64,000 nt of DNA, taken from the NCBI RefSeq assembly GCF_003628145.1, contig NZ_RBZV01000007.1:186001-250000 (forward strand). Direction: 5' to 3'. The notes below the pieces were generated by a model, which searched no databases, was not told the DNA's origin, and worked only from the letters and a program-made list of their open reading frames with translations. This DNA comes from Trinickia fusca. Lineage in GTDB: Bacteria; Pseudomonadota; Gammaproteobacteria; Burkholderiales; Burkholderiaceae. Shown here in pieces: positions 28,637-37,489 of the stretch (the stretch's first letter is position 1; every line of letters begins with the position of its first letter). Both the position numbers and the translations under genes were made by a program.

Positions 28637-29980
28637 ATGAAGTTCAGCAAGCTTCACGATGCGGCTTTCCACGGGAACGCACAATACAACCGCCTGATCA
28701 AGCACGACACGCCGCTCGGCACTGATACGCTGCTACCGCTGCAGGTCAAGGGCACGAGCCGCTTGGGTCGCGACTACGAGTTCACCGTCGACGTCGTCAC
28801 GACACGCCGCGAAATCGAATTGCAAGCGTTGATCGCGCAGCCCGTGACGCTCTGGATCCAGCAATCCGACGGTTCGTATCTGCCGCATCACGGCTACGTC
28901 CATACGTTCAGCCGTCTGGGTTCGGACGGCTATCTGACGTACTTCCAGTTGCAGTTTTCCTCGTGGCTGTATTTCCTACGCCTGCGCCGCGACATGCGCG
29001 ACTGGCAGGAGCAAAGCGAGGAGCAGATTCTCGCCGACGTTTATCCCCAGCATCCGCAAGCCAAGTTCCGCTTCGAGCAGGCTCAAGATGGCAAGTCGCA
29101 TACATGGGTGGTGATCGACGATGCGTTCTTCGTGCCACCGCTCGATCAGCACACGGTGCGCTTTAGCCGCGCGAGCCTGAATGATGAAGCCGATGGACTG
29201 ACTCGGTGGGTCGAGAAGGGGCGGCTCGATAATGCGCAGCTGACCACACGTACGTTCGACTACAAGCGAGCTGACCTGAACAAGGAAATTGGCACCTCAC
29301 GCGAGGACGTGCCGGCGCAAGAGCGTCTGCCAGCAGATGGCGAGGTCTACGACTATGCCGGTGCCTATGGCTGGGGCGAAACGCAGGACGGCGAATTCCT
29401 TGCGCGCATCCGCATGGAGGAATGGGAATCGCGCTCGCGCCGTTTCCATGGCGTGGGGGCTTGCGCAGCGCGATGCCGGGGCGCTGGTTCGAGCTGCAAG
29501 GCCATCCGATTCACGATGAAGGGCGCCCGCAGGAGCGCGAGTTCCTGATCATTGCGACGGACTGGCTCATCCAGAACAACCTGCCCCGGTGCAAACGGTA
29601 GCGTCGACTTCCCGCAGAGCCTGAGCGAGGAGCTCAAGCAAGCCCGCGCCGCGCACGGGCAGCAAGGTGGCGCGATGATTCGGCATCCTGACGGTAGCGA
29701 AGGCTTTTATCGCGTCGGGCTCGAAGCGCAGCGCCGACGCGTGCCGTACCGCAGCCCGTTCGAGCATCACAAGCCCGTCATGCAGTTGCAAAACGGCGGC
29801 GTCGCCGGGCCGGACAAGGAAGAGGTCTACACCGATTCACTCAATCGCGTGAAGGTGTGGTTCCCATGGAATCGTCGCAACAACGGCGATGAAGGGGCGT
29901 CGTGCTGGGTGCGTGCGGCCTTCCCGATGCGGGCCGCGACCGCGGAGGTACCTATCCGCTGCGCAAGGGCGACGAGGTGA
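28637..29980 (+). pseudogene. vgrG: vgrG (type VI secretion spike) pseudogene, frameshifted and 3'-truncated
   Basis: The N-terminal part (MKFSKLHDAAFHGNAQYNRL, LGRDYEFTVDVVTTRREIEL, GYVHTFSRLGSDGYLTYFQL) is the gp27-like domain of Burkholderia VgrG. The product continues through three reading-frame breaks: loss of one G in a G-run near 29454-29459, gain of one C near 29584-29587 and loss of one base near 29923-29926. Between them the homologous frame is clear (DFPQSLSEELKQ, RVPYRSPFEHHKPVMQLQ, VKVWFPWNRRNN). At about 29980 the gene runs into an insertion sequence and its C-terminal needle part is missing. No other T6SS gene is in the window. The indels are all in homopolymers, so sequencing error is possible for each, but the truncation is not. 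Confidence 0.85.
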
Positions 29981-30842
29981 TCAACGCGTAGAGCTTGTTC
30001 TTGTCCTTCGGACGCTGGCGGCAGATGCGCCACGCGCGCTCCAGCCAAACGAGCAACGACGTTTGCCGCTCGTGCGAGAGATCAAGCATCTTGCGTTCGA
30101 TGTCGCGCGGCACGCGACCGAGCACCGTACGCTGACGTTTGAGCACCCGACGCAGACGTTTGAACTGCTTGGCATGAGCGTAATCGCCCGCGCAGCGGCG
30201 CAGCCGCTTACCTTCGCGCTCGTACGTTTGCTTGAGCGCCAAGCCCGCACGCTGCGCCAGGCGCACCAGTTTGATCCGGGCCACCTCGAGCAACCGACTG
30301 TCGGTCGGGGAGGAGATCGCCTTCTCCTGAACCGTGCTCTCGACGATCAGGCGCTCGAATTCGACGGGCTGAATCGCCTTCATTTGAGTCGCTGCGGCAA
30401 TCGTCATCGCCAGCAACTCCTCGACACCGGCCTCGCCCAACGCTTGCCGAAAGCGCACGAGGTTGGTCAGATCGCAGGGCATGCGCGCCTGAAAGTACTC
30501 CTCGCCGCAGAAGAACTGGAAGTACACGTCCTGTGCCCAGCGCTCGCACACCGACTCGTCGCTCTCGTTGTACGCATGCTTCAAATACAGCAGCCCCACC
30601 ATCAAGTGAATCGGCGATGGGGGGCGGCCCGCGGCGCTCGCGCCGACGCCAGCCAACGCCGTCGTCGCGCCGAACAGATCGACGCCTTCCATCACACGCC
30701 CTTCGCGCACTCGACGCTCGAACATCGGTGCGAGCGTCGCTTCAATCGACGCCCACGGCATGCGCCTGGCCAACACTGCCAGCGGGTGACGAAGGTCGAT
30801 CATCGCATCCAGTCGGCTGCGGAAAAAGTCGGGCTTGCTCAT
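29952..30842 (-). pseudogene. IS5-family-like transposase, C-terminal half missing
   Basis: The 296-codon frame begins MSKPDFFRSRLDAMIDLRHPLAVL and contains the DUF772 N-terminal region and the start of the DDE domain (FERLIVESTVQEKAI with the first Asp/Glu area). After KDKNKLYAL the normal continuation is lost, and the last eight or so codons come from antisense vgrG sequence. The later catalytic residues are missing, so it cannot transpose by itself. Confidence 0.8.
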
Positions 30843-30899
30843 CGGCGTGGCTCACAAACTCCCAGAAAACCCATCAGATCAATATCGATTCTGGGAGTT
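29980..30899 (-). mobile_element. Truncated IS5-family-like insertion sequence
   Basis: The element runs on the minus strand from an 11-bp inverted repeat pair upstream of the transposase (AACTCCCAGAA at 30857-30867, TTCTGGGAGTT at 30889-30899) to an abrupt join with vgrG at about 29980. The 3' half of the element, including the end of the transposase and its terminal repeat, is absent. Since both vgrG and the IS are cut at the same point, an adjacent deletion is likely. The exact outer end at the right was not resolved. Confidence 0.7.
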
Positions 30900-30996
30900 C
30901 GCTAAATCATGATTTCCCTCCAATGCCTTGACGCGCTTGCTTCCGCCCCCTTATGCAGGGCCGACTAAATAGGGTTCAATAACCTAAGGCAAAAAT

Positions 30997-31533
30997 CTAC
31001 TTGGCAACACTTGGCGAATAGCTCATCGATCCGCCAATCACCCGAGCGACGCCGGGTACGCGAGCCATAAACACCCAGTCCTCGTAGCTTTTCTTACCGT
31101 CGAACCCTTGGAACTCCTGCGGAAAATTGGCAATCTGGATCGGCTGTTTTTCCGATGCACTATGTATCCCTACGATCGTCTGCCCATCTGGCGACATGAC
31201 AAGAACCCAATCCGCTTTCCCAGTTATAGGATCTACATAAATCTTGCGCAGATGCCGCACCGCGTTCGGGTAGCGCGAATCACGCAACAGATCATCGAGA
31301 GTGCGAGGCTGCGTCGCTTGGAGAACAGGCGTCGCCTGCGCATAGCTGATCAATGCCCGCTGAAATTCGCCTCCAATAAAGAGAAGTTCCTTTTCAGCCA
31401 TGCGCCGTTGGTAAATCGCGCCCAGCTCAGCGGCTCCCGCAGCCGCTACGCCAATGATGGCAATAGAAATCACTAGAGCGAGGTATGCATACCCTACCTG
31501 CGCCTTGAATCGGCCACGTTTGCACCTACGCAT
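30997..31533 (-). CDS. Atypical pseudopilin lacking Glu5, last gene of the secretion operon
   Basis: The 178-aa protein has a short basic leader (MRRCKRGRFKAQVG) followed by YAYLALVISIAIIGVAAAGAA, a prepilin-type hydrophobic helix with Gly at -1. Position +5 is Ala rather than the usual Glu, as in tip pseudopilins of the GspK type. The C-terminal part is globular. It lies 2 bp after the preceding pseudopilin gene. It would be an inner-membrane or periplasmic pseudopilus subunit processed by a PilD/GspO peptidase encoded elsewhere. Confidence 0.75.
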   Translation of the reverse strand: MRRCKRGRFKAQVGYAYLALVISIAIIGVAAAGAAELGAIYQRRMAEKELLFIGGEFQRALISYAQATPVLQATQPRTLDDLLRDSRYPNAVRHLRKIYVDPITGKADWVLVMSPDGQTIVGIHSASEKQPIQIANFPQEFQGFDGKKSYEDWVFMARVPGVARVIGGSMSYSPSVAK

Positions 31534-31535
31534 GC

Positions 31536-31955
31536 CTATAAATCTCCGTACGACTTCCCTTCGCGGTCTTTACCCGGCGCACCACTCTTGATGTCATAAA
31601 CGTTGCCCTCAGCCTGCTCGTCCGGAGGCACGATGTGCCAAGTCTTCGCACTATCCGTGACCGGGTCGAATGGCAGGGCCCGTAGATAACGCCTATCTAC
31701 CAGTTCCTGCAACGACTCGGGATACCTGCCCACATCGCCGTAGAACTTGTCGATGGCATCACGCGTTACACGCAGGTTCTCAGCAAGCACCTTCTCCTTC
31801 GACGCATCGATCGAATGGAAGTATTCGGGCAATGTGAGCGTCAACATCAGTGCGATGATCGCCAATACGATCAATAGCTCGATCAAGGTGAAACCTGCTT
31901 TTGTACTTCGACCGCCTTTCACTGGATGATCACCATTGTCGATAAGGAACGCCAT
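31536..31955 (-). CDS. GspG-like pseudopilin
   Basis: The 139-aa protein carries a type IV prepilin motif (AGFTLIELLIVLAIIALMLTL) and the GspG-like segment RDAIDKFYGDVGRYPESLQELVDRRYLRALPFDPVT. The ATG at 31955 lies inside the upstream gene without an RBS; a GTG at 31922 would give a 10-residue leader and is a good alternative start. It differs from the operon's first GspG by its shorter C-terminus. Role: minor pseudopilus subunit (inferred). Confidence 0.82.
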   Translation of the reverse strand: MAFLIDNGDHPVKGGRSTKAGFTLIELLIVLAIIALMLTLTLPEYFHSIDASKEKVLAENLRVTRDAIDKFYGDVGRYPESLQELVDRRYLRALPFDPVTDSAKTWHIVPPDEQAEGNVYDIKSGAPGKDREGKSYGDL

Positions 31956-32439
31956 TCAAGCCAATACCCTTAGACGTCGAATAGACGTCATACACGTCGT
32001 CGCCTTCATGCGGATCGTCCGGCTCGCTCGCATAGCTGCGCTTACCCCATGTGGCGGCGGCATCAAGTTGCGCATCGTTGTTCATCGGATCGCGCGGGAT
32101 CCGGCGCAGGAAATACAACTTTCGCTGTTTCGGATCTGTTTGATCAGGCACGCCGTCGACGAGCACTTCGAGGGTGGAGGGGTATCCGCTGGCTCCCAGC
32201 TCCATCGCCACATGTCCTGCTTTGCTGGCCGTCTGATAGGCGTCGATCGCCCCACGTATCTCATGCAACGCCCGCCGCAGTTCCTGTTCGCGCTCGCGCT
32301 GCCGCATGACCTGTGCTGCGGGGACCACCAGGGTCGCAAGCACGCCGAGGATGGCGAGCGTGACGAGCAGTTCGATCAGCGTAAAGCCGCGTGCCCCGCT
32401 ACCGCGCAGGCCATCACCTTTGACGGATGCCCAGCGCAT
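31930..32439 (-). CDS. Type II secretion-type pseudopilin
   Basis: The 169-aa protein has a leader ending GARG, then FTLIELLVTLAILGVLATLVVPA with Glu5. The mature domain contains RRALHEIRGAIDAYQTASKAG and ends with acidic, Asp-rich turns (EPDDPHEGDDVYDVYS), which may bind Ca2+ as GspG does. It sits 2 bp after the secretin gene and overlaps the next pseudopilin. Three pseudopilins at the operon end probably form the tip or minor subunits. Confidence 0.82.
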   Translation of the reverse strand: MRWASVKGDGLRGSGARGFTLIELLVTLAILGVLATLVVPAAQVMRQREREQELRRALHEIRGAIDAYQTASKAGHVAMELGASGYPSTLEVLVDGVPDQTDPKQRKLYFLRRIPRDPMNNDAQLDAAATWGKRSYASEPDDPHEGDDVYDVYSTSKGIGLNGVPYRQW

Positions 32440-32441
32440 CG

Positions 32442-34964
32442 TTAATGCACCGAAACGTTATAGGAAGAGGTCGGCGCCAACGCGACGGGCCGCCCCCCAA
32501 TGCCCGTCGCTTGCCCCGAATTCATCTGGATCGCAGTCTGCGGCGCGCTCGAGATCGCTCGGAAGCTCAACACCGCGAACTCGCCCTTCGACGACGAACC
32601 GACGCCTCCGGTAACCGAATCGGCCAGAATCACCTTACCGCTGGGATCAATCCCACTGGAAAATCGCGTCGGCGCACCACCGTGCCTCAGGAAGTCTCCT
32701 TCAACAGCATCGATGAACTGTAGTTTGCTCCTGTCATAGCTGACGATTGCCGACATGCTCGCGATCGGCTCGCGCGCTTGCGCGGCCAATGTCAGCGTGA
32801 CCGTATCGCCCACCTTGACCTGTTGTGGGCCCTCGATCGTCATCTTTGCAGTTGTCCCATTTGCATTCCCAGGGCTACTGGCGGCGCTGAGCGGCTCGAC
32901 GCGCGCGACCGGGACACTCGCCGATTCCGCTCCAGGGGCCCCTCCTTTTTGCACCGCCTTCGGCTCTTGGCTTGAAGCAGGAGCCGAGGTCGGAACAGGC
33001 AACACCTGTACCGGCGTCGCCGCTGCCGCTACGTTCGGTGAGGGCGAAGACGCCGGTGCCACAACACCCGATGCACCTCCAAGTCCGTTCGAGTGGATCA
33101 AGCTTTGCATGCCCATTTCCGTCCCGGACGAAAAATACGCCAATGCGGAATCAGGCCGCCGGATGTTGCGGACCAGGTGAGGCGTAATCGCGAGGACAAT
33201 CTCAGTGTTCTTGTCGTCGTCCGTGTTAGCCCCGAACAATCGCCCCAGAACCGGCACCTGGCCAAATCCCGGAACTTTATTACCGGACGTACGCTCCTCG
33301 CTGTCGATCAATCCAGCGAGCACGTCCGTTTCCCCGTTCTTCAATTGAAGTACCGTGCTAGCCGTGCGCGTGCCGATCTCATAGGCGGTAGTGCCCGATG
33401 ACTCTGTTATCTGATTGAGCAAGCTGCTGACCTCCAACGAAACCTTGATGCCAACGGTGTCGTCGAGATGAATCGTGGGCTGCACTTCGAGGGTTAGGCC
33501 GACGTCGAGGTAGTTGATCGACTGGGAAACGAAGCCGGTCGAAGTCGCCGTCGAAGTGATGTTGGGCACGCGCTCACCGATCAGGATTTTCGCCTTCTCA
33601 TGATTGCGCACACGAATGCGCGGGTTGGTCAGCAGTTTGGCATGCGACTCCTGCAAGTTCGCACTCGCCGTCGCCTGCAACGTCGACACACCGAGGGAGC
33701 GCGATGTTTGGTGCAGCAAGTCGCTCAAAGATAGAGCAGGAGAACCTGCGGTCGACGATGAGCCGAAACTGCCGAACCCAGAACTCGCGGAACCCACCGC
33801 ACTTCCGAGCGGTAGCGGGGTAACGGTTACGGACCCAGGCCACGCGATGCCGAGATTTTGCAAGCTATCGCGCTGCACCTCGAGTACCTCAACCTCGAGC
33901 ATGACCTCCGGCTCCGGAACGTCTTCGAGTTGGACGAGTTTTTCGGCCATCTTGATGACGTCCGGCGTATCGCGCACGATCACCATATTGAGCGTCTCGT
34001 CGAAGACGATGTCGCGCACGTTCAGAATCGTCTTGAGCGTGTTGACGACCGTCTTCGCTTCAGCGTTCGAGAGAAAGAACGTCCGCACGGCCAGCTCCTG
34101 ATACTCCTTCTGCTTGGCCGGCGTGTTCGGATAGATCAGCACCGTGTTCTCGTCCACAACCTGTTGCCCAAGTTCGTTCGTCGCGAGCAGATAGCGCACC
34201 GCGGCTTCGATCGTGCTGTTTCTGAGGTAAATCGATACGTGCTGGTCCGTCCTTACATCCTTGTCGAACGTGAAATTGAGCCCCGCCGTTCGAGATATGA
34301 CGTCGAACACTTGCTTCAAGGTAGCGTCGCCGAAGTCGATCTGAATCGGTTTTTCATAGGTGCGCGTCAGCGTCGCCTCGACATTCGGCACGCCACCGGC
34401 GGCACCAAGCTTGCGTTGCAACGCAAGCGCGCGGGAATCTCCGGGCGCCTCGGTCAGCACTTCCTCTAGCGACCGCCGAGCACCATCGATATCGTTCTTC
34501 TGGGCTGCCGCCTCTGCTCGCTCTATAAGAGCGTCTCGACGCGCAGCCCTCTCGAGCCCCGCCAAGCCCTCCAACGCGCGCTCGTTCTGGGGAGCCACGG
34601 CCAGAGCCGCTTGATAGCTCTTTCGTGCGCTAGCGGGCGCCCCACTCGCAGCCAACCGGTCACCCTCCTCATCGTAGCGTGCGACGGCGCTTTCGCGTAC
34701 CGCGAGCCACGTCTGGCGATAGCGGGCATCCTGAGGATCGCGCGTAACGGCTTCGCTCAATTTTGCGAGGCCTGCATCGATCTTGCCCTCGGCCACCAAA
34801 CTCTGCCCGTCGCGATATGCGAGCTGTGCCGCGCAGCCGACCAACAGCACCGGTAATACCAGCAAAAGCGAAAGACGTGCGTAGTCGAGCGCAGCGCCGC
34901 GGACCGCTCGGAATTTGCATTGCACTGCGGATAGTTTGCGCAAGTTCGTTTCCTTCGTTCGCAT
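32442..34964 (-). CDS. gspD: GspD-type secretin lipoprotein with N-terminal TPRs and C-terminal cohesin domain
   Basis: The 840-aa outer-membrane secretin has a lipobox LLVGC near residue 44 and TPR-like repeats (about 50-190). N-domains follow (PIQIDFGDATLKQVFDVISRTAGLNFTFDKD, TVLIYPNTPAKQKEYQELAVRTFFL, NTLKTILNVRDIVFDETLNMVIVRDTP), then the secretin core (ESHAKLLTNPRIRVRN, VPGFGQVPVLGRLFG, IVLAITPHLVRN; about 350-600). A Pro/Ser/Ala linker leads to a cohesin-like domain (about 700-835; KMTIEGPQQVKVGDTVTLTL, SYDRSKLQFIDAV). Classical GspD lacks TPRs and cohesin. The cohesin part may bind substrate or peptidoglycan-side partners; this is inference. Confidence 0.9.
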   Translation of the reverse strand: MRTKETNLRKLSAVQCKFRAVRGAALDYARLSLLLVLPVLLVGCAAQLAYRDGQSLVAEGKIDAGLAKLSEAVTRDPQDARYRQTWLAVRESAVARYDEEGDRLAASGAPASARKSYQAALAVAPQNERALEGLAGLERAARRDALIERAEAAAQKNDIDGARRSLEEVLTEAPGDSRALALQRKLGAAGGVPNVEATLTRTYEKPIQIDFGDATLKQVFDVISRTAGLNFTFDKDVRTDQHVSIYLRNSTIEAAVRYLLATNELGQQVVDENTVLIYPNTPAKQKEYQELAVRTFFLSNAEAKTVVNTLKTILNVRDIVFDETLNMVIVRDTPDVIKMAEKLVQLEDVPEPEVMLEVEVLEVQRDSLQNLGIAWPGSVTVTPLPLGSAVGSASSGFGSFGSSSTAGSPALSLSDLLHQTSRSLGVSTLQATASANLQESHAKLLTNPRIRVRNHEKAKILIGERVPNITSTATSTGFVSQSINYLDVGLTLEVQPTIHLDDTVGIKVSLEVSSLLNQITESSGTTAYEIGTRTASTVLQLKNGETDVLAGLIDSEERTSGNKVPGFGQVPVLGRLFGANTDDDKNTEIVLAITPHLVRNIRRPDSALAYFSSGTEMGMQSLIHSNGLGGASGVVAPASSPSPNVAAAATPVQVLPVPTSAPASSQEPKAVQKGGAPGAESASVPVARVEPLSAASSPGNANGTTAKMTIEGPQQVKVGDTVTLTLAAQAREPIASMSAIVSYDRSKLQFIDAVEGDFLRHGGAPTRFSSGIDPSGKVILADSVTGGVGSSSKGEFAVLSFRAISSAPQTAIQMNSGQATGIGGRPVALAPTSSYNVSVH

Positions 34965-34969
34965 CTTTC

Positions 34970-35485
34970 TCAGTTGGCACTTCCGATATCCAACGTCTGG
35001 ACGACGTTCTGGGGTAGATACACCAACGATAGTGTTGGTGGGTTGATGGATTCGACGCGATACGTCGAATCCATCACTGTCTTCTCGTGCACGATGAGGG
35101 TCTCGTCTCCACGCGCGAGGTAGACCTCCCAGGCACCGTCCGCCGCCTTCTTTCCGATGTAGGTGAAAGGCATGACGGGGATCGGCGGCAAAGGCGGCAC
35201 CTCGGCCTGGGGCGGAGCCACGTAGGGCAGAGGCGGAGCTACGGCTTGCCCGCTAAATAAATCGCGATGCCCGCCGCTCGGAGAACTGAACAGTTCTTTT
35301 CTCGAACGCAGCGCGGCAATACTGACGAGAGGCGCAAACGCCTCGCTCGCCCCCCCTTCCGTCGCGGCCAAATGTCGACGAGGTGCAGCTTCGACTAACT
35401 CATCACCCGAATATCTTTTTGAGAACACTAGCGACACGGCACATGAGACGAAAGCCAGCGCCAGTGCAATATGACGGCGCTTCAT
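34970..35485 (-). CDS. PilP/GspC-like inner-membrane protein of the secretion operon
   Basis: The 171-aa protein has an N-terminal membrane anchor (HIALALAFVSCAVSLVF), a Pro-rich linker (PPLPYVAPPQAEVPPLPPIP) and a small C-terminal beta domain (FTYIGKKAADGAWEVYLARG, then YRVESINPPTLSLVYLP) like the homology region of GspC or PilP. That region docks the secretin N0 domain. It lies between the PilO-like and secretin genes, exactly where pilP lies in pilMNOPQ. Family assignment is from layout and fold-like pattern. Confidence 0.7.
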   Translation of the reverse strand: MKRRHIALALAFVSCAVSLVFSKRYSGDELVEAAPRRHLAATEGGASEAFAPLVSIAALRSRKELFSSPSGGHRDLFSGQAVAPPLPYVAPPQAEVPPLPPIPVMPFTYIGKKAADGAWEVYLARGDETLIVHEKTVMDSTYRVESINPPTLSLVYLPQNVVQTLDIGSAN

Positions 35486-36099
35486 TGCTTCGCCTCGGAG
35501 GTGGCGACGCGTGCTGGTCCTTGCGCATCAGGGCGAAGAAACATCGTGAAACGTAACTCGGCCTTGACACCCGGCTCGCTTACCGAACTGCGCTTGAACC
35601 GGATATTGTCGAGTGCCGCATAGGGCATTGCCAGCAAAACGCTTTCACAGAAGCGCCGAATGCTGGGATAGCCGCCTTTCACAGGCAGCGCGATCGAATA
35701 GGTATCGAAGCGACCGACGGCATCACGAGCCGGCATGTATTCGGCCTTGTCCAATGTCACGCCCGCATCCGACGCGGCCTGGAACAGGCCCGCTACGATC
35801 AGCTCCGTGTGACCGGCATCGTCCAGCCTCGTGTAAAACGTCGCCAGCCGCTCGGCAGCCAGCGCTTGAGGAGCAACCGTTCGCGCTGGGAACGGCGCCG
35901 AACGCATTTGCGCAACCACGTGCGCCTCGCGATCGACGCGCGCCGAGACGGCCGGTATCAGCGCGAGCCACATCGATATGCCTGACGCGGAAAGCGTCGC
36001 AGCCAAAATCGCGCCCCCGCCAACTCGGCCAAAGAACAAACGAAGCCGCAGCACGGCTCGCCCAAGCGACTCGACCGTCAAGACCCGGCCCTCCGCCAC
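35482..36099 (-). CDS. PilO/GspM-like inner-membrane protein
   Basis: The 205-aa protein has one N-terminal membrane segment (about 28-50), a coiled-coil stretch, then a ferredoxin-like alpha/beta region (TLDKAEYMPARDAVGRFDTYSIALPVKGGYPSIRRFCESVL) typical of PilO/GspM. It overlaps its neighbours by 4 and 22 bp. It should form the inner-membrane assembly platform with the PilN-like partner. Confidence 0.7.
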   Translation of the reverse strand: MAEGRVLTVESLGRAVLRLRLFFGRVGGGAILAATLSASGISMWLALIPAVSARVDREAHVVAQMRSAPFPARTVAPQALAAERLATFYTRLDDAGHTELIVAGLFQAASDAGVTLDKAEYMPARDAVGRFDTYSIALPVKGGYPSIRRFCESVLLAMPYAALDNIRFKRSSVSEPGVKAELRFTMFLRPDAQGPARVATSEAKQ

Positions 36100-36629
36100 T
36101 GGGCTTGAATCTGGAAGCGTATGACATCGGTGAAACCGTCGTGAATTCGTTCGTGCTTTATCAAATACACGCGTGAAATGCTAGGTTGCTGTTCGAGCGC
36201 CTTGATATAGCCGATCATCCCCTCCGCACTGACGCTCTGCGCTTCGATCTTCAGCTGCGCGCTGCTTGACTCCGGCGTAACCGACAACAACGACACCTGC
36301 TCAGGCGTCGCAACTTCGAGCGTGTCGAGGATGTAGGACCAAGGCAAGTTCAGTCGTGCCACCGCCGCGTTGACAGCCTCGCCCTGCTTCGCGTCGATCG
36401 GCGCACTCGTGACCGGCGTCGAGCGCAGACCAACACGGGCTGCGTTTACCGCAAGGTGCTCGGCCTCGCGATCGAGCGAGTCGAGGTGAAGGAAGAGCTT
36501 GTGGACGCGAACACCAGCAAGCGCACACAACAGCAGCGCTGCCAATGCAAGCCATCGTGCAGCTGGATGCGCTCGATGCAATTCCCGCTGCACGCTGAAT
36601 GGCGCGAAATCGATGCTCAGGCGCCTCAT
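36078..36629 (-). CDS. PilN/GspL C-terminal-like inner-membrane protein
   Basis: The 183-aa protein has a short cytosolic N-terminus (MRRLSIDFAPFSV), a membrane segment (WLALAALLLCALAGVRVHKLF) and a periplasmic domain with LPWSYILDTLEVATPEQVSLLSVTPESSSAQLKIEAQ, the PilN-type pattern. The N-terminal DFAP peptide resembles the piece by which PilN binds PilM. It overlaps the PilM-like gene by 4 bp. Confidence 0.72.
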   Translation of the reverse strand: MRRLSIDFAPFSVQRELHRAHPAARWLALAALLLCALAGVRVHKLFLHLDSLDREAEHLAVNAARVGLRSTPVTSAPIDAKQGEAVNAAVARLNLPWSYILDTLEVATPEQVSLLSVTPESSSAQLKIEAQSVSAEGMIGYIKALEQQPSISRVYLIKHERIHDGFTDVIRFQIQAQWRRAGS

Positions 36630-37489
36630 GTCGTCGCCCCGTTCTGTACGAAGTTCGCCGGCGCGGGCACACCGTCGCTCGAATGCCCGGACTCACCGAT
36701 ATCCGCTACACACGCGCGCGCGACGATGCTCTGTGCGGGCGATGCGGATCTCGACTGTAGCGCGACACTCGATTGGCCGTGGATATGCAGCAGCGCAGGT
36801 GGGGGCACGTTCTCGAGCAAAGCTGCACGAGCGACTTCATCACACAGCGTATCTGTCGACCCATAGGTATCCTGAAGAACCAGCGTGCGTACTGCCACAA
36901 GCCGGGGCTGTACCGATCCGGCGATCACGCCCAACGTCAACGTGCCGCCACTCAGCGTTGCCAGCCATGCGTCGGAGGAGATATCTCGCCGCAGGTCGTT
37001 CCATGCGGCAGCGAAAGCCGGCGTCACCGAGATGAGTCGCCCGCGTTCGGCGGTTGCAGCCGCGCGGAGTGCGTCGAGAACGCGTTGCGGGACGGCACAA
37101 GCAAGAAAAGGTAAGTCGGCCTGCCAGTCGGCAACAACCTGCCATGGCACAACCGATTCTCCATAAAGCGTCTGAAAACGCATGTCCGCCGCACCTCGCA
37201 GGTCCTGCATGCGCAGGTTGTTGGCAGGCGGCGTAACCATGAAGTAGCGGACGATCTCGTCGCTTAAAGTCGCATGAAGGGGTAGTCCGCGGCCGACTGC
37301 CGCGAGCACGGCCGAAATCGACTGATCCAGTAAACCTGGCGTTGCGTCCAAACAATCCTGTATCGATCGCTCCACGGTTTGCCCGACACCCTCTCCCGTA
37401 GCGTCTACACGCGTTGCGCGAACCGACGCACGCCCGAGATCGACGCGGCAATATGCGCGCCTCATCATTCTCGTCAGCCGCTCAAGCAT
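36626..37489 (-). CDS. PilM/GspL N-terminal-like cytoplasmic protein
   Basis: The 287-aa protein has no membrane segment. It lies between the GspE ATPase and the PilN-like gene, where an actin-like PilM is expected, and begins with a beta-rich segment (CRVDLGRASVRATRVDATGE). PilM motifs are weak, so the call rests mainly on position and size. It probably links the ATPase to the inner-membrane platform. Confidence 0.6.
   Translation of the reverse strand: MLERLTRMMRRAYCRVDLGRASVRATRVDATGEGVGQTVERSIQDCLDATPGLLDQSISAVLAAVGRGLPLHATLSDEIVRYFMVTPPANNLRMQDLRGAADMRFQTLYGESVVPWQVVADWQADLPFLACAVPQRVLDALRAAATAERGRLISVTPAFAAAWNDLRRDISSDAWLATLSGGTLTLGVIAGSVQPRLVAVRTLVLQDTYGSTDTLCDEVARAALLENVPPPALLHIHGQSSVALQSRSASPAQSIVARACVADIGESGHSSDGVPAPANFVQNGATT

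Noticed and set aside
29454-29926. Programmed frameshifting in vgrG
   Set aside because: Three separate indels and loss of the 3' end fit decay or sequencing error; no slippery site with stimulator is seen.
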